From positions 1 through 8,774 of the forward strand of contig JAEUJT010000115.1 in the NCBI GenBank assembly GCA_016793525.1: a stretch of 8,774 nt of DNA, read 5' to 3'. Position numbers and translations under genes: made by a program. Positions 1 through 6,715 of the stretch are shown here, piece by piece. How positions within the stretch are numbered: position 1 is the first letter of the stretch; every line of letters starts with the position of its first letter. The notes beneath the pieces are model-generated. The model ran no database searches and had not been told where the DNA came from. It worked only from the letters and a program-made list of their open reading frames with translations. The DNA is from Archangium sp. (lineage in GTDB: Bacteria; Myxococcota; Myxococcia; Myxococcales; Myxococcaceae).

Positions 1-720
1 CGGCACCGACAGCGAGCGCGACTGAATGTCGGCGAACTGGGGCTTGCCCTCGTCGGTGCCGGTAATGTCGCGAATGTCGTCGGCGATCTGAAACGCCACG
101 CCGATGCGGCGCCCGAACTGGTCGAAGCGCTCTGCCGCGGAGGCGTCTCCGGCCAGCGTGCCCACCGCCGCGCCGCACCAGCCGAAGAGCGAGCCGGTCT
201 TCCCCTCGCCGATGCTGCGCAGCTGCTCGAGCGTGGTGTCGAGATTCCCTCGGGCTTCGACCTCGGCGATGGCGGCGCGGGTCATCTCCGTGACCACCGC
301 CAGGGCCGAACGCGACAGGCGCGGGTCGACCACCGCCAGCCGGTGGAGGCCGCCGGAGAGCACGAGGTCTCCCGCCAGCACCGACACGATGTTGCCCCAG
401 CGGGCGTTCGCGGTGGGCTTGCCACGGCGGAACATGCCCCCGTCGACCACGTCGTCGTGCAGCAGCGACGCCGCGTGAATGAGCTCGGCCGACACGCCGA
501 TGTCGACCAGCCGCGGGTCATCGCCGATGCGCAGCGTCTCGCCGAACACCTTGACCAGCAGCGGGCGAGCGCGCTTGCCGCCTCCGAGGATCAGGTGGCG
601 AGCCGCGGTCACCAGCGAGTCGTTGGCCTTGGGCGCATCGCCGCCCAACAGCGCCATGAGCTGCTGCTCGACCTGCGTCAGGTAGGTCTTGAAGGCCACG
701 GTCGGGTCCATGGAGTTCAT
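1..720 (-). CDS. Polyprenyl (isoprenyl) diphosphate synthase, C-terminus cut by window edge
   Basis: Trans-isoprenyl diphosphate synthase of the IspA/IspB superfamily. It condenses isopentenyl diphosphate onto an allylic diphosphate, probably to build a medium or long chain such as a quinone side chain. The 240 visible codons hold G-G-G-K-R-A-R-P (residues 46-53, IPP binding), the first Asp-rich motif D-D-V-V-D (89-93) followed by R-R-G (98-100), G-K-T-G-S (173-177), and the second Asp-rich motif Q-I-A-D-D-I-R-D (211-218). The missing C-terminus should be about 80-100 residues. Residue -5 to the first DDxxD is a small Ala (A84), which in this family usually leaves room for products longer than C15-C20; this is inference. 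I chose ATG at 720 (M-N-S-M-D-P). ATG 711 and GTG 729 are in frame, and no clear Shine-Dalgarno decides between them. It lies 50 bp downstream of the RND exporter on the same strand, so co-transcription is likely. Confidence 0.93.
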   Translation of the reverse strand, partial: MNSMDPTVAFKTYLTQVEQQLMALLGGDAPKANDSLVTAARHLILGGGKRARPLLVKVFGETLRIGDDPRLVDIGVSAELIHAASLLHDDVVDGGMFRRGKPTANARWGNIVSVLAGDLVLSGGLHRLAVVDPRLSRSALAVVTEMTRAAIAEVEARGNLDTTLEQLRSIGEGKTGSLFGWCGAAVGTLAGDASAAERFDQFGRRIGVAFQIADDIRDITGTDEGKPQFADIQSRSLSVP

Positions 721-770
721 ATAGTTCACAACGTCTTGAACCGCATGTACTTCTGCCGCCCCACGCGCTG

Positions 771-3239
771 TCAGGCGTCGGCGGGGGCCCTCTTTCGCTG
801 CTCGAGGAGCGCCAGGAGCGCGGGGAAGAAGATGGTGGTGCCGACGAAGGTGCAGGTCACGCCGAGCACCGCCATCACCCCGACCGAGCGCAGCCCTTCG
901 TGGCGGGCGATGAGCATCGCGCCGTACCCCGCCGCGTTCGACAGCGTGGCGACCACCGCGGTGAGGCCGGTGGTGCGCATGATGTGGGGCAACGAGCCGG
1001 GGCCTTCTTCGTGGTACCGGTGGAAGAGGTGCACTGAGTTGTCGACGGCGATGGCGAGCAGGTTGGGCAGCACCACCACGTTGAGGAAGTTGAGGTGCAC
1101 GCCGAACAGGTGCATCGCCCCGAAGATGCAGGTCATGCCGATGTAGAGCGGGCCGGCGACGAGCCAGGCTTCTTTGAAGCTGCGGAGGCTGAGCCAGATC
1201 ATCGCGAACACCACGATCGCCGCCGCGAGCATCACCGTGGGGCCGTCTTTCTTGATCAGGTCGAAGATCTTCGCGGCGAGGCGGTTGCCGTCGAGCACGT
1301 GCGCCGCCACCCCGGCCGCGTGCACCCGCCGCATCAGCTCGTTGAGCTCGTCGGCCCACAGCTTCAGCTCCGACACGTCGTAGCCGCTGTAGCGGGGGAA
1401 GATGAGCACGAAGGTGCCTCCGCCCTGGAGCGCCGAGAAGCGACGGCGAATCTCGGCCGGTACGTCGCCCTCGACCCACGGCGAGGCGGTGGTCATGTCG
1501 ACGAACTGGCGAACCCGCGCGCCCTGCTCGCCTTCGAGCACCGACTTCGGGAGGCCCGAGACCACGTCGTGGAGCTTGGTGAGCTCGGGCTGCTGCGCCG
1601 GCACGTCGCTGGGCAACATGTCGGCGAGCGAGGCCACCCGGGCGAAGGCAGACGTCTTGCCGATGTCGCGCTTCACCTCGTTGGCGATGCGCTGCACCGC
1701 GCGCGCGTCTTCAAGCGTGGCGACGTGCACCAGCGCGGGGGTCATGATGATGCCGAGCTGCTCGATGATGTGATCGTCGAGCTCGGTGGCGGGCGACTCA
1801 CCCTTGAGCTTCTTCAGGTCGCGCTCGAAGCCGACCGACGGCGCCACCCAGACGGAATACCCCATGGCCACCAGCACGGTCGCGAGCACGGCGATCAACG
1901 AGCCCCGACCGGGCATACGCGAGGACTTCGCGGCGGCGTCACCCCCACCCGCCGCCACCCGAGGTGTGAAGGGCCGCAGCCGCTCGGAGATCGCCAGCAC
2001 CGCGGGCCCGAGCGCGTACGCAGCGACGACCGTGGCCATGACGCCGAAGCTGGCGATCTTCCCGAATTGCTGGAACGCCTCGAACTCCGCCAGCACGAGC
2101 ACGAAAAACGCGGCGGCGTTGGTGAAAGCCGAGGTCAGCGCTCCGGAGAAGGTGCTCACCACCGCGGTGCGGAGCGCGTCGAGGGCCGACAACCCGGCGC
2201 GCTCTTCCCAGTACCGCATCGAGAGGTGCACGCCGTATTCGATGCCGAGGCCGATCAAGATCGCCCCGAGGAAGCCGGTCACCGGGTTCAAGTGCCCGAC
2301 GATGATCTTGGCGAAGGCGAAGGTCATCGCGATGCCGACCGAGACCGGGGCCGCGACGATGATCAGCGCCGTCACCCTCCGGCTCGCGAGGAGGATGATC
2401 GCCAGCGAAAGAATCGTCGCCAGCACCGCGCCGCGCGCCAGGTCGGCCTGCATCACCGAGTCTTCTTCGATGCGAATGACGTACGCGCCGGTGAAGTTCA
2501 CTTGGAGGTGCTGCGCCTCGACCGTCGGCATCTTCTTGAGCGCGACCAACTCCGGCGTATCGACGGTGAAGCCCGGCACCTGCTTCGCCACCTCGCGCGC
2601 CGTGGCCACCAACTTGCGGTTGAAGTCGAGGTCGGCCGCCAGCTGCGCGGGCTTCACATAGAGGTACAGCTCGTCGCCGTCGTGCGATTCGAGGAACTCG
2701 CTCTGCGGCGCGTCGTTGCCGTACTTCTTCTCGATGGCGGCGAAGTCGGCCGGCGGGGCCTCTTCGCCGAGGTCGACGTAGAGCGGGTTGGCGATGGCCT
2801 TTTCGTAGGTGACGCGCGCTTCGACGTCTCCGCGGAGGGACGAGAGCTGCTGTGCCGTGAGCAACCACAGCGCGCGCCGCCGGAAGAAATCGATGTCGAA
2901 GCGGCTCTCGACGTAGCGCACCAGCTCAGGGTGGGCCTCGAGCGCCTTGGCGTACGCCGCACCGAACTCGCGCCGTGCCTCACGCGTCAGCCCGCGCACC
3001 TGCACCACGAGGTACCCGCCGCCGCCGGCGCGCTGCTCGACGAAGCGGAGGTCTTTCACCTCGTCAGACTGCTCCGGGAGCAGCTCGATGAAGTCGCCGC
3101 GGAACTCGAGGGTGCTGGCCAACCCCGCCGCCGCCGCACCGATCGCCACGAAGGCCGCCACCACCAGCCACGGCGTGCGAAACGAGAAGTCGACGTAGGC
3201 GGAGACGAGCTTCGAGAGTCGCGTGTCGTCAGAGGCCAT
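771..3239 (-). CDS. RND superfamily exporter of the MMPL/HpnN type
   Basis: Inner-membrane, proton-driven RND exporter (822 aa) with the two-fold repeat of MMPL-type proteins. TM1 is at about 24-43, followed by a periplasmic porter domain (about 45-265) that begins with the typical F-R-G-D-F-I-E-L-L-P segment. TM2-6 lie at about 270-416, TM7 at about 446-467, a second periplasmic domain at about 468-665, and TM8-12 at about 667-811. The ion-relay positions in TM4 and TM10 are visible as G-I-E-Y-G-V-H-L (E334) and A-V-D-N-S-V-H-L (D733), each followed by an Arg-Tyr-x-Glu-Glu cap. The size is close to that of HpnN-class hopanoid/lipid transporters and smaller than AcrB-type drug pumps. Nearby MlaC-like and TolC-like genes favour a lipid or hydrophobic envelope substrate, which is inference. 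ATG 3239 is the only reasonable start, with only a weak GGAA upstream. The 5' end is divergent from the pyridoxal-fold gene, 57 bp away. Confidence 0.92.
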   Translation of the reverse strand: MASDDTRLSKLVSAYVDFSFRTPWLVVAAFVAIGAAAAGLASTLEFRGDFIELLPEQSDEVKDLRFVEQRAGGGGYLVVQVRGLTREARREFGAAYAKALEAHPELVRYVESRFDIDFFRRRALWLLTAQQLSSLRGDVEARVTYEKAIANPLYVDLGEEAPPADFAAIEKKYGNDAPQSEFLESHDGDELYLYVKPAQLAADLDFNRKLVATAREVAKQVPGFTVDTPELVALKKMPTVEAQHLQVNFTGAYVIRIEEDSVMQADLARGAVLATILSLAIILLASRRVTALIIVAAPVSVGIAMTFAFAKIIVGHLNPVTGFLGAILIGLGIEYGVHLSMRYWEERAGLSALDALRTAVVSTFSGALTSAFTNAAAFFVLVLAEFEAFQQFGKIASFGVMATVVAAYALGPAVLAISERLRPFTPRVAAGGGDAAAKSSRMPGRGSLIAVLATVLVAMGYSVWVAPSVGFERDLKKLKGESPATELDDHIIEQLGIIMTPALVHVATLEDARAVQRIANEVKRDIGKTSAFARVASLADMLPSDVPAQQPELTKLHDVVSGLPKSVLEGEQGARVRQFVDMTTASPWVEGDVPAEIRRRFSALQGGGTFVLIFPRYSGYDVSELKLWADELNELMRRVHAAGVAAHVLDGNRLAAKIFDLIKKDGPTVMLAAAIVVFAMIWLSLRSFKEAWLVAGPLYIGMTCIFGAMHLFGVHLNFLNVVVLPNLLAIAVDNSVHLFHRYHEEGPGSLPHIMRTTGLTAVVATLSNAAGYGAMLIARHEGLRSVGVMAVLGVTCTFVGTTIFFPALLALLEQRKRAPADA

Positions 3240-3271
3240 TTCCGAGCGCGCGTAGCGTCAATCTCCCAGGG

Positions 3272-3282
3272 GCGCAATGCGC
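3272..3282. promoter_or_regulatory. Short perfect palindrome in the 57-bp divergent intergenic region
   Basis: GCGCA-A-TGCGC is a perfect 5-bp inverted repeat around one central base. It lies between the divergent starts of the RND exporter (3239) and the pyridoxal-fold gene (3297). Its place between two divergent genes would suit an operator, but short GC-rich palindromes arise easily by chance here, so the call is weak. Confidence 0.15.
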
Positions 3283-3285
3283 TAT

Positions 3286-3289
3286 GAGG
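3286..3289 (+). promoter_or_regulatory. Ribosome binding site deciding the GTG start at 3297
   Basis: GAGG lies 7 nt before GTG 3297. The ATG codons at 3277 and 3284 are in other frames, so this site supports GTG as the start of the pyridoxal-fold gene. Confidence 0.5.
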
Positions 3290-3296
3290 TGCGCGC

Positions 3297-4538
3297 GTGC
3301 GCCGCCGGCTCGTCAACGTTCACATCGATGCGTCGCTCACCGCCACCGAGGTCGACGTGGCCGGTACGCGCGTCTCGGTGGCCTTCACGCACGATGTGTT
3401 GGGCGTGGGCGCCGACGTACGGGTGCGTGAGGCCGCCAGTGCCGCGGTGCGCACGTTGGGGCCGGTGGTCGACGCCGAGGCCTCCATCGTCAAGCAGCTC
3501 GAGGCGAAGCTGGCCGATACCCTCGCGGTGCGCCGGGTGCGGCTGGTGGCCGCCTGCCCGCGCATGGAGACGCTCTCCTCGAGCGTGCAGCTGCACCCTC
3601 GACTCGCGCAGCGCCTGGGCTTGCCTGCGCCCGAGGGCGATGTCCTCTCTGCGCTCCCCCGCGGCGCCACGCTGGCCGTCGACGGTGTGCACCTGCTGGA
3701 GGGCGATCTGGCCCCGCTTCCCCGGCTCCTCGATGCGTGCGCGAGCGCGGGTGCCCAGCTGGCAGTGGTCGACGCGCTGGGGTTCGGCGTCTTGGGGCCA
3801 CAGGGCGGCGGCGTGGTGGAGCACCTCGGGCTGCGCGGCCATGTCGACTTCCAGGTCCTCGGGCTGCGGAGCCTCGGCGCGGTGGGCTGGGCCATCGCGG
3901 GCCGCGCTGATTGGGTCGACGCGGTCGCGGCGCATGACGACGGCGTGCTGTCGGCCCCCAGCGTCGCGGCAGCGCTGGCGGGCTTGGAGATCGCTCAAGC
4001 GGAGCCCCACCGGCGCGCGCGGTTGTTCGAGCTCACGGAGCAGCTGCTGCTGGCGCTCCGGGCCATGGGCCTCGACACCGGGCCGGCGGTGACCCCGTGG
4101 ATTCCGGTGCTGGTGGGCGACGAGGCGCTGACCGAACAGTGGGCGCGCGCGGCGGCGGAGACGGGTGTGGTGGTGCACGCGCTCCTCGATGGAACGGCGT
4201 CGCGGGTGTTGTTGGCGCTCCCCGCCACCACGAGTGACGCGCAGCTGGCGGCGGTGGTGAACGGAATCGAGCGAACGTGCCGCCGGGTGCCGTTGCCGGC
4301 TGTTCGGCCCGCGACCTCGGTGCTCGTCTCTCGCCCGGGGACCTACATCATCAGCGCACCGTGCTCTCCGGCCTGGGGAGTGCCCCAGCACGCCCCAGAC
4401 CATCGCCCACTCTCGGCGCGCCCCATCTTCGACGTGTTCGAGACGCTGACCTGGAAGGCCGCGAATGCGCGGCGGCCGAGCTGGCCGGGCATGGCCTCAC
4501 TCCGGGCGCTGGTCGACCGCACCCGCCGGGGGAAGTGA
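3297..4538 (+). CDS. Alpha-oxoamine synthase-like pyridoxal-fold protein lacking the catalytic lysine (probable pseudoenzyme)
   Basis: The 413-aa protein resembles fold-type I PLP enzymes of the KBL / AONS / serine palmitoyltransferase family. The N-terminal segment 36-75 (L-G-V-G-A-D-V-R-V-R-E-A-A to L-E-A-K-L-A) matches the family's 'YLGLANHP..EAA...LE..LA' region. Residues 124-172 follow the 'DGVFSMDGDIAPL ... GVLGPTGRG' core, 183-202 the Lys loop, and 266-276 the 'IIPVLVGD' motif. R303 may match the carboxylate-binding Arg. The key residues are lost: the Schiff-base Lys position holds R191 or S192, the active-site His position is L161, and the PLP-pyridine Asp position is V158 in an ungapped alignment, with D159 one residue off. 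The PLP-phosphate and N-H-A-S segment is shortened by about 30 residues. No Lys occurs between K71 and K387. A tail of about 80 residues (330-413) has no match I recognise. GC3 stays high throughout, so this is a living gene and not decay. It is inverted between the MlaC-like and RND genes. The function is unknown. Confidence 0.75.
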   Translation: MRRRLVNVHIDASLTATEVDVAGTRVSVAFTHDVLGVGADVRVREAASAAVRTLGPVVDAEASIVKQLEAKLADTLAVRRVRLVAACPRMETLSSSVQLHPRLAQRLGLPAPEGDVLSALPRGATLAVDGVHLLEGDLAPLPRLLDACASAGAQLAVVDALGFGVLGPQGGGVVEHLGLRGHVDFQVLGLRSLGAVGWAIAGRADWVDAVAAHDDGVLSAPSVAAALAGLEIAQAEPHRRARLFELTEQLLLALRAMGLDTGPAVTPWIPVLVGDEALTEQWARAAAETGVVVHALLDGTASRVLLALPATTSDAQLAAVVNGIERTCRRVPLPAVRPATSVLVSRPGTYIISAPCSPAWGVPQHAPDHRPLSARPIFDVFETLTWKAANARRPSWPGMASLRALVDRTRRGK

Positions 4539-5138
4539 CTCCTTCGGCGCCGCGGTTGGAGCCGCCACCGAGACGGGCGTCTTCTCGAGCTGATCGCGCT
4601 TGGTCTTGAGCGACGCGAGCAACCCGTCGAAGCCCTTCTTGGCGATGACCTGGCGAAACTGATCTCGGTACGTGTCGACCAGCGACACGCCGTCGGTGAT
4701 CACGTCGACGATGCGCCACGAGGCCTTCGCGTCGCCGCGCGCCAACGTGTACTTCACGGGGAACACGTCGCTCTTCACCTTGAGCGAAGTCTCCACCGTG
4801 GCCTCGTTGCCGGTGATGGCCTCACCGCCGTACGCGAACGCGGCATTGCCGCGCCCGTCGGAGATCGCCTTGTGCGCATAGTTCGCCCGAAGCAGGCCCT
4901 TCATGGTGACGCTGAACTCGTCTTGCTGCTTCTTGTTCAGCTTCGCCCACTCCTTGCCGAGGGAGCGCTTGGCGAGCTCGAAGAAATCGACGAAGTCATC
5001 GGCCTTCTTGGCCAGGGCCTCGACTGTGGGGTTGCCGGCCTGGAGCACCTTCTGCACCTCGGCATCGGCGTTTTTCACCACCGCCAGCGGGCCTGGAGTC
5101 GCGGCGAACGCGGCGACGACGACGAGCGAAAGACTCAT
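4497..5138 (-). CDS. MlaC/Ttg2D/HpnM-family periplasmic lipid-binding protein
   Basis: Soluble periplasmic carrier (213 aa) of the MlaC/Ttg2 family. Members move phospholipids between membranes, and HpnM is the member found in hopanoid loci. A short hydrophobic signal (1-12, probable cleavage after A-F-A or shortly beyond) is followed by family landmarks: F-F-E-L-A-K-R-S-L-G (52-61) and W-A-K-L-N-K-K-Q-Q-D-E-F (64-75), then Y87. The C-terminal half carries V-K-Y-T-L (128-132), W-R-I-V-D-V-I-T-D-G-V-S-L-V-D-T-Y-R-D-Q-F (141-161) and a closing helix. A Pro/Ala-rich tail (about 187-213) is added. I chose ATG 5138 because a perfect AAGGAG lies 8 nt upstream and a signal peptide follows at once. 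An in-frame ATG at 5213, directly abutting the TolC stop, would add 25 residues. It lies 75 bp after the tolC-like gene on the same strand, and its 3' end overlaps the convergent pyridoxal-fold gene by 42 bp. MlaDEF partners are not in view. Confidence 0.9.
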   Translation of the reverse strand: MSLSLVVVAAFAATPGPLAVVKNADAEVQKVLQAGNPTVEALAKKADDFVDFFELAKRSLGKEWAKLNKKQQDEFSVTMKGLLRANYAHKAISDGRGNAAFAYGGEAITGNEATVETSLKVKSDVFPVKYTLARGDAKASWRIVDVITDGVSLVDTYRDQFRQVIAKKGFDGLLASLKTKRDQLEKTPVSVAAPTAAPKESLPPAGAVDQRPE

Positions 5139-5146
5139 GGTGACGG

Positions 5147-5152
5147 CTCCTT
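5147..5152 (-). promoter_or_regulatory. Strong Shine-Dalgarno of the mlaC-like gene
   Basis: On the minus strand AAGGAG is followed by 8 nt and ATG 5138. It fixes the start inside a longer open frame that could begin at 5213. Confidence 0.75.
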
Positions 5153-5213
5153 CAAAGGGCTGAAATCGCTGCTTCGTACCGAGTATCGACGACCCCGGCC
5201 CACGGCCATTCAT

Positions 5214-6656
5214 TCACTTCGGCGTCAGGGAGGCCGGGGGCGGCGCCGTCGGAGGCTCGCGCACCGTCTGCAGTTGTACGTCGCGGCCCACGGCCCGGCT
5301 CAGCTGCGCCAAACCAACCGTGGCGTCGTGCTGCGCTTGGACCTTGGCCGAGGCGGCGGCGGCGAAGGCGGTGAAGGCGTCGATCAGCTCGCGGGTCGTG
5401 CCCGTGCCGATGTCGAAGCCGGTGAAGGCCGAGGTGGCCCAGCGGCGGGCGCTCCGCTCGGCTTTGGCCTGGCGATCGGCGCGGATCATCGCGGCGGACA
5501 GATCGGCCACCACCTTCTCGAGCTCGAGCTGCACGCCGCCCACGAGCAGGTCGCGCTGGTGCGTCATCTTCTCGAGCTCGGCCCGCGACTGCTCGAGCGC
5601 GGCGCCCTTCTGGGGAAAGTCGAAGGTGTACTTCATCACCAGCGCCAGCCCGGCAGAGAGGTCGTTGTACGGGTCGTAGGCAAACGGAGACCGCTGACGG
5701 GTGGCGCTGGTCGTCCACATCCACCGGGCAAAGCCGGCGATGCCGAAGTCGGGCAGGTACATGCGCTCGCGGATGATCACCTCTTGCTCGCGCGCGCCGA
5801 TGCCCGCCTCGATGGCGCGGATCTCTGGACGCGAGGTGCGCGCCAGCTCGACGTAGTCATCGACCGACGACAGCTCGCCGACCGGCGGTTGGAAGTCGAC
5901 GACCACCAGCTCGATGACCTCCTTCGGTGGAGCGGCAATGAGCAACCGAATGGCGGCGAGGGCGAACGACGCTCCAGCATCGGCCGACGCGAGCTGCACC
6001 TCGAGCTGCTGCCGGTAGTAATCGAGCTTGTAGGCGTCGATCTGCGTGACCTGATCGCTCTCTTCGGCGAGCAGCCGGGTGAGCGTGACCGAGGCCTCCT
6101 CGAGGCGCTGGCTGGTCTCGAGCAGCACCGCGCGGCCCGCCTTGGCCATGCAGTAGGCCCAGTAGGCCTGCTTCACCTGCAGCTCGGCTTCGTCTTCAGC
6201 GCGAGAAGTCAGCGCGGCGCCCGCTTCGACCCCTTTTTTGCCGGCGCGCTCGAGGGCGTTGAGCTTGCCGAAGGTGTAGATCGGGAGCACCGCCTCGGCG
6301 CCGGCGCGGAGCATCACGCCCGGCTGGCCGAAGTCGAGGTCATACATCAGCGAGGCGGGGGTGGTCGGAGGGCCTCCGAGCGCATCATTTTTCGCCTCGG
6401 GCGTGGGGCCGGCGATGGCCGCGTACGAGTCGAGCCGCGGGAACCAGGCCCACTTCGCCTCTTCGTATTTCGACTTGAACCACCGCAGCTGCGCTTGGGC
6501 TTCTCTGACGCGGTGATCGTTCGCGCGCGCTCGGGCGACAAGCTCCGGCAAGGTCATCGGGGCGGCCACCGCCGCTGTCGACATCACCAACCCGATGAAT
6601 ACGACGGCCCGCATCGCGTTGGAGGTAGTCCACAACCTCTCACAATTGAAGGACAT
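5214..6656 (-). CDS. TolC-family outer-membrane efflux channel
   Basis: Outer-membrane factor (480 aa) of the TolC/OEP family, which forms the trimeric channel through which RND, ABC or MFS systems export substrates. A signal peptide is seen (M-R-A-V-V-F-I-G-L-V, residues 15-24, with likely cleavage in A-V-A-A-P, 29-33). The two OEP repeats are visible: W-F-P-R-L-D-S-Y (71-78) with L-P-I-Y-T-F-G-K-L-N (124-133), and Y-L-P-D-F-G-I-A-G-F (300-309) with K-Y-T-F-D-F-P-Q-K-G (342-351). Long Ala/Glu/Gln-rich helices (about 135-240 and 353-455) form the coiled-coil barrel. It ends in a Pro-rich tail. The start is uncertain: ATG 6656 has GAAGG 11 nt upstream, while ATG 6614 gives a neater signal peptide but has no ribosome site. 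No HlyD-type adaptor is adjacent. It precedes the mlaC-like gene by 75 bp and diverges from the secreted-protein gene by 59 bp. Confidence 0.92.
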   Translation of the reverse strand: MSFNCERLWTTSNAMRAVVFIGLVMSTAAVAAPMTLPELVARARANDHRVREAQAQLRWFKSKYEEAKWAWFPRLDSYAAIAGPTPEAKNDALGGPPTTPASLMYDLDFGQPGVMLRAGAEAVLPIYTFGKLNALERAGKKGVEAGAALTSRAEDEAELQVKQAYWAYCMAKAGRAVLLETSQRLEEASVTLTRLLAEESDQVTQIDAYKLDYYRQQLEVQLASADAGASFALAAIRLLIAAPPKEVIELVVVDFQPPVGELSSVDDYVELARTSRPEIRAIEAGIGAREQEVIIRERMYLPDFGIAGFARWMWTTSATRQRSPFAYDPYNDLSAGLALVMKYTFDFPQKGAALEQSRAELEKMTHQRDLLVGGVQLELEKVVADLSAAMIRADRQAKAERSARRWATSAFTGFDIGTGTTRELIDAFTAFAAAASAKVQAQHDATVGLAQLSRAVGRDVQLQTVREPPTAPPPASLTPK

Positions 6657-6694
6657 TCCAGGTCAGACCTTCGCTTCCAGGTGGTGAAGCAGGC

Positions 6695-6700
6695 TACACT
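6695..6700 (+). promoter_or_regulatory. Possible -10 element before the secreted-protein gene
   Basis: TACACT agrees with TATAAT at four of six positions and lies 15 bp before ATG 6716, in the 59-bp divergent gap with the tolC-like gene. I find no convincing -35 at 16-18 bp, so this is a weak call. It would leave a very short leader. Confidence 0.22.
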
Positions 6701-6715
6701 TCGCGCGGGGGTCAG

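Noticed and set aside
726..746. Six-codon mini-frame (M-R-F-K-T-L) on the minus strand ending 5 nt before the prenyl synthase ATG
   Set aside because: It could be a leader peptide, but it has no ribosome site, no regulatory codon run and no attenuator-like hairpin, so chance is the simpler reading.
3242..3269. TTGACG on the minus strand upstream of the RND exporter as a -35 box
   Set aside because: At 17 bp spacing the -10 would fall on the start codon of the exporter, which would need a downstream start that does not exist.
1095..3287. 730-codon open frame antisense to the RND exporter
   Set aside because: It is Arg/His/Glu-rich shadow translation in very GC-rich DNA, with no domain or signal. 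The minus-strand frame has 12 TM segments and family motifs.
3297..4538. Frameshifted or decaying aminotransferase gene
   Set aside because: The frame is uninterrupted and third-position GC stays high to the end, including the tail. The lost active-site residues are substitutions and a clean shortening, not a frame break.
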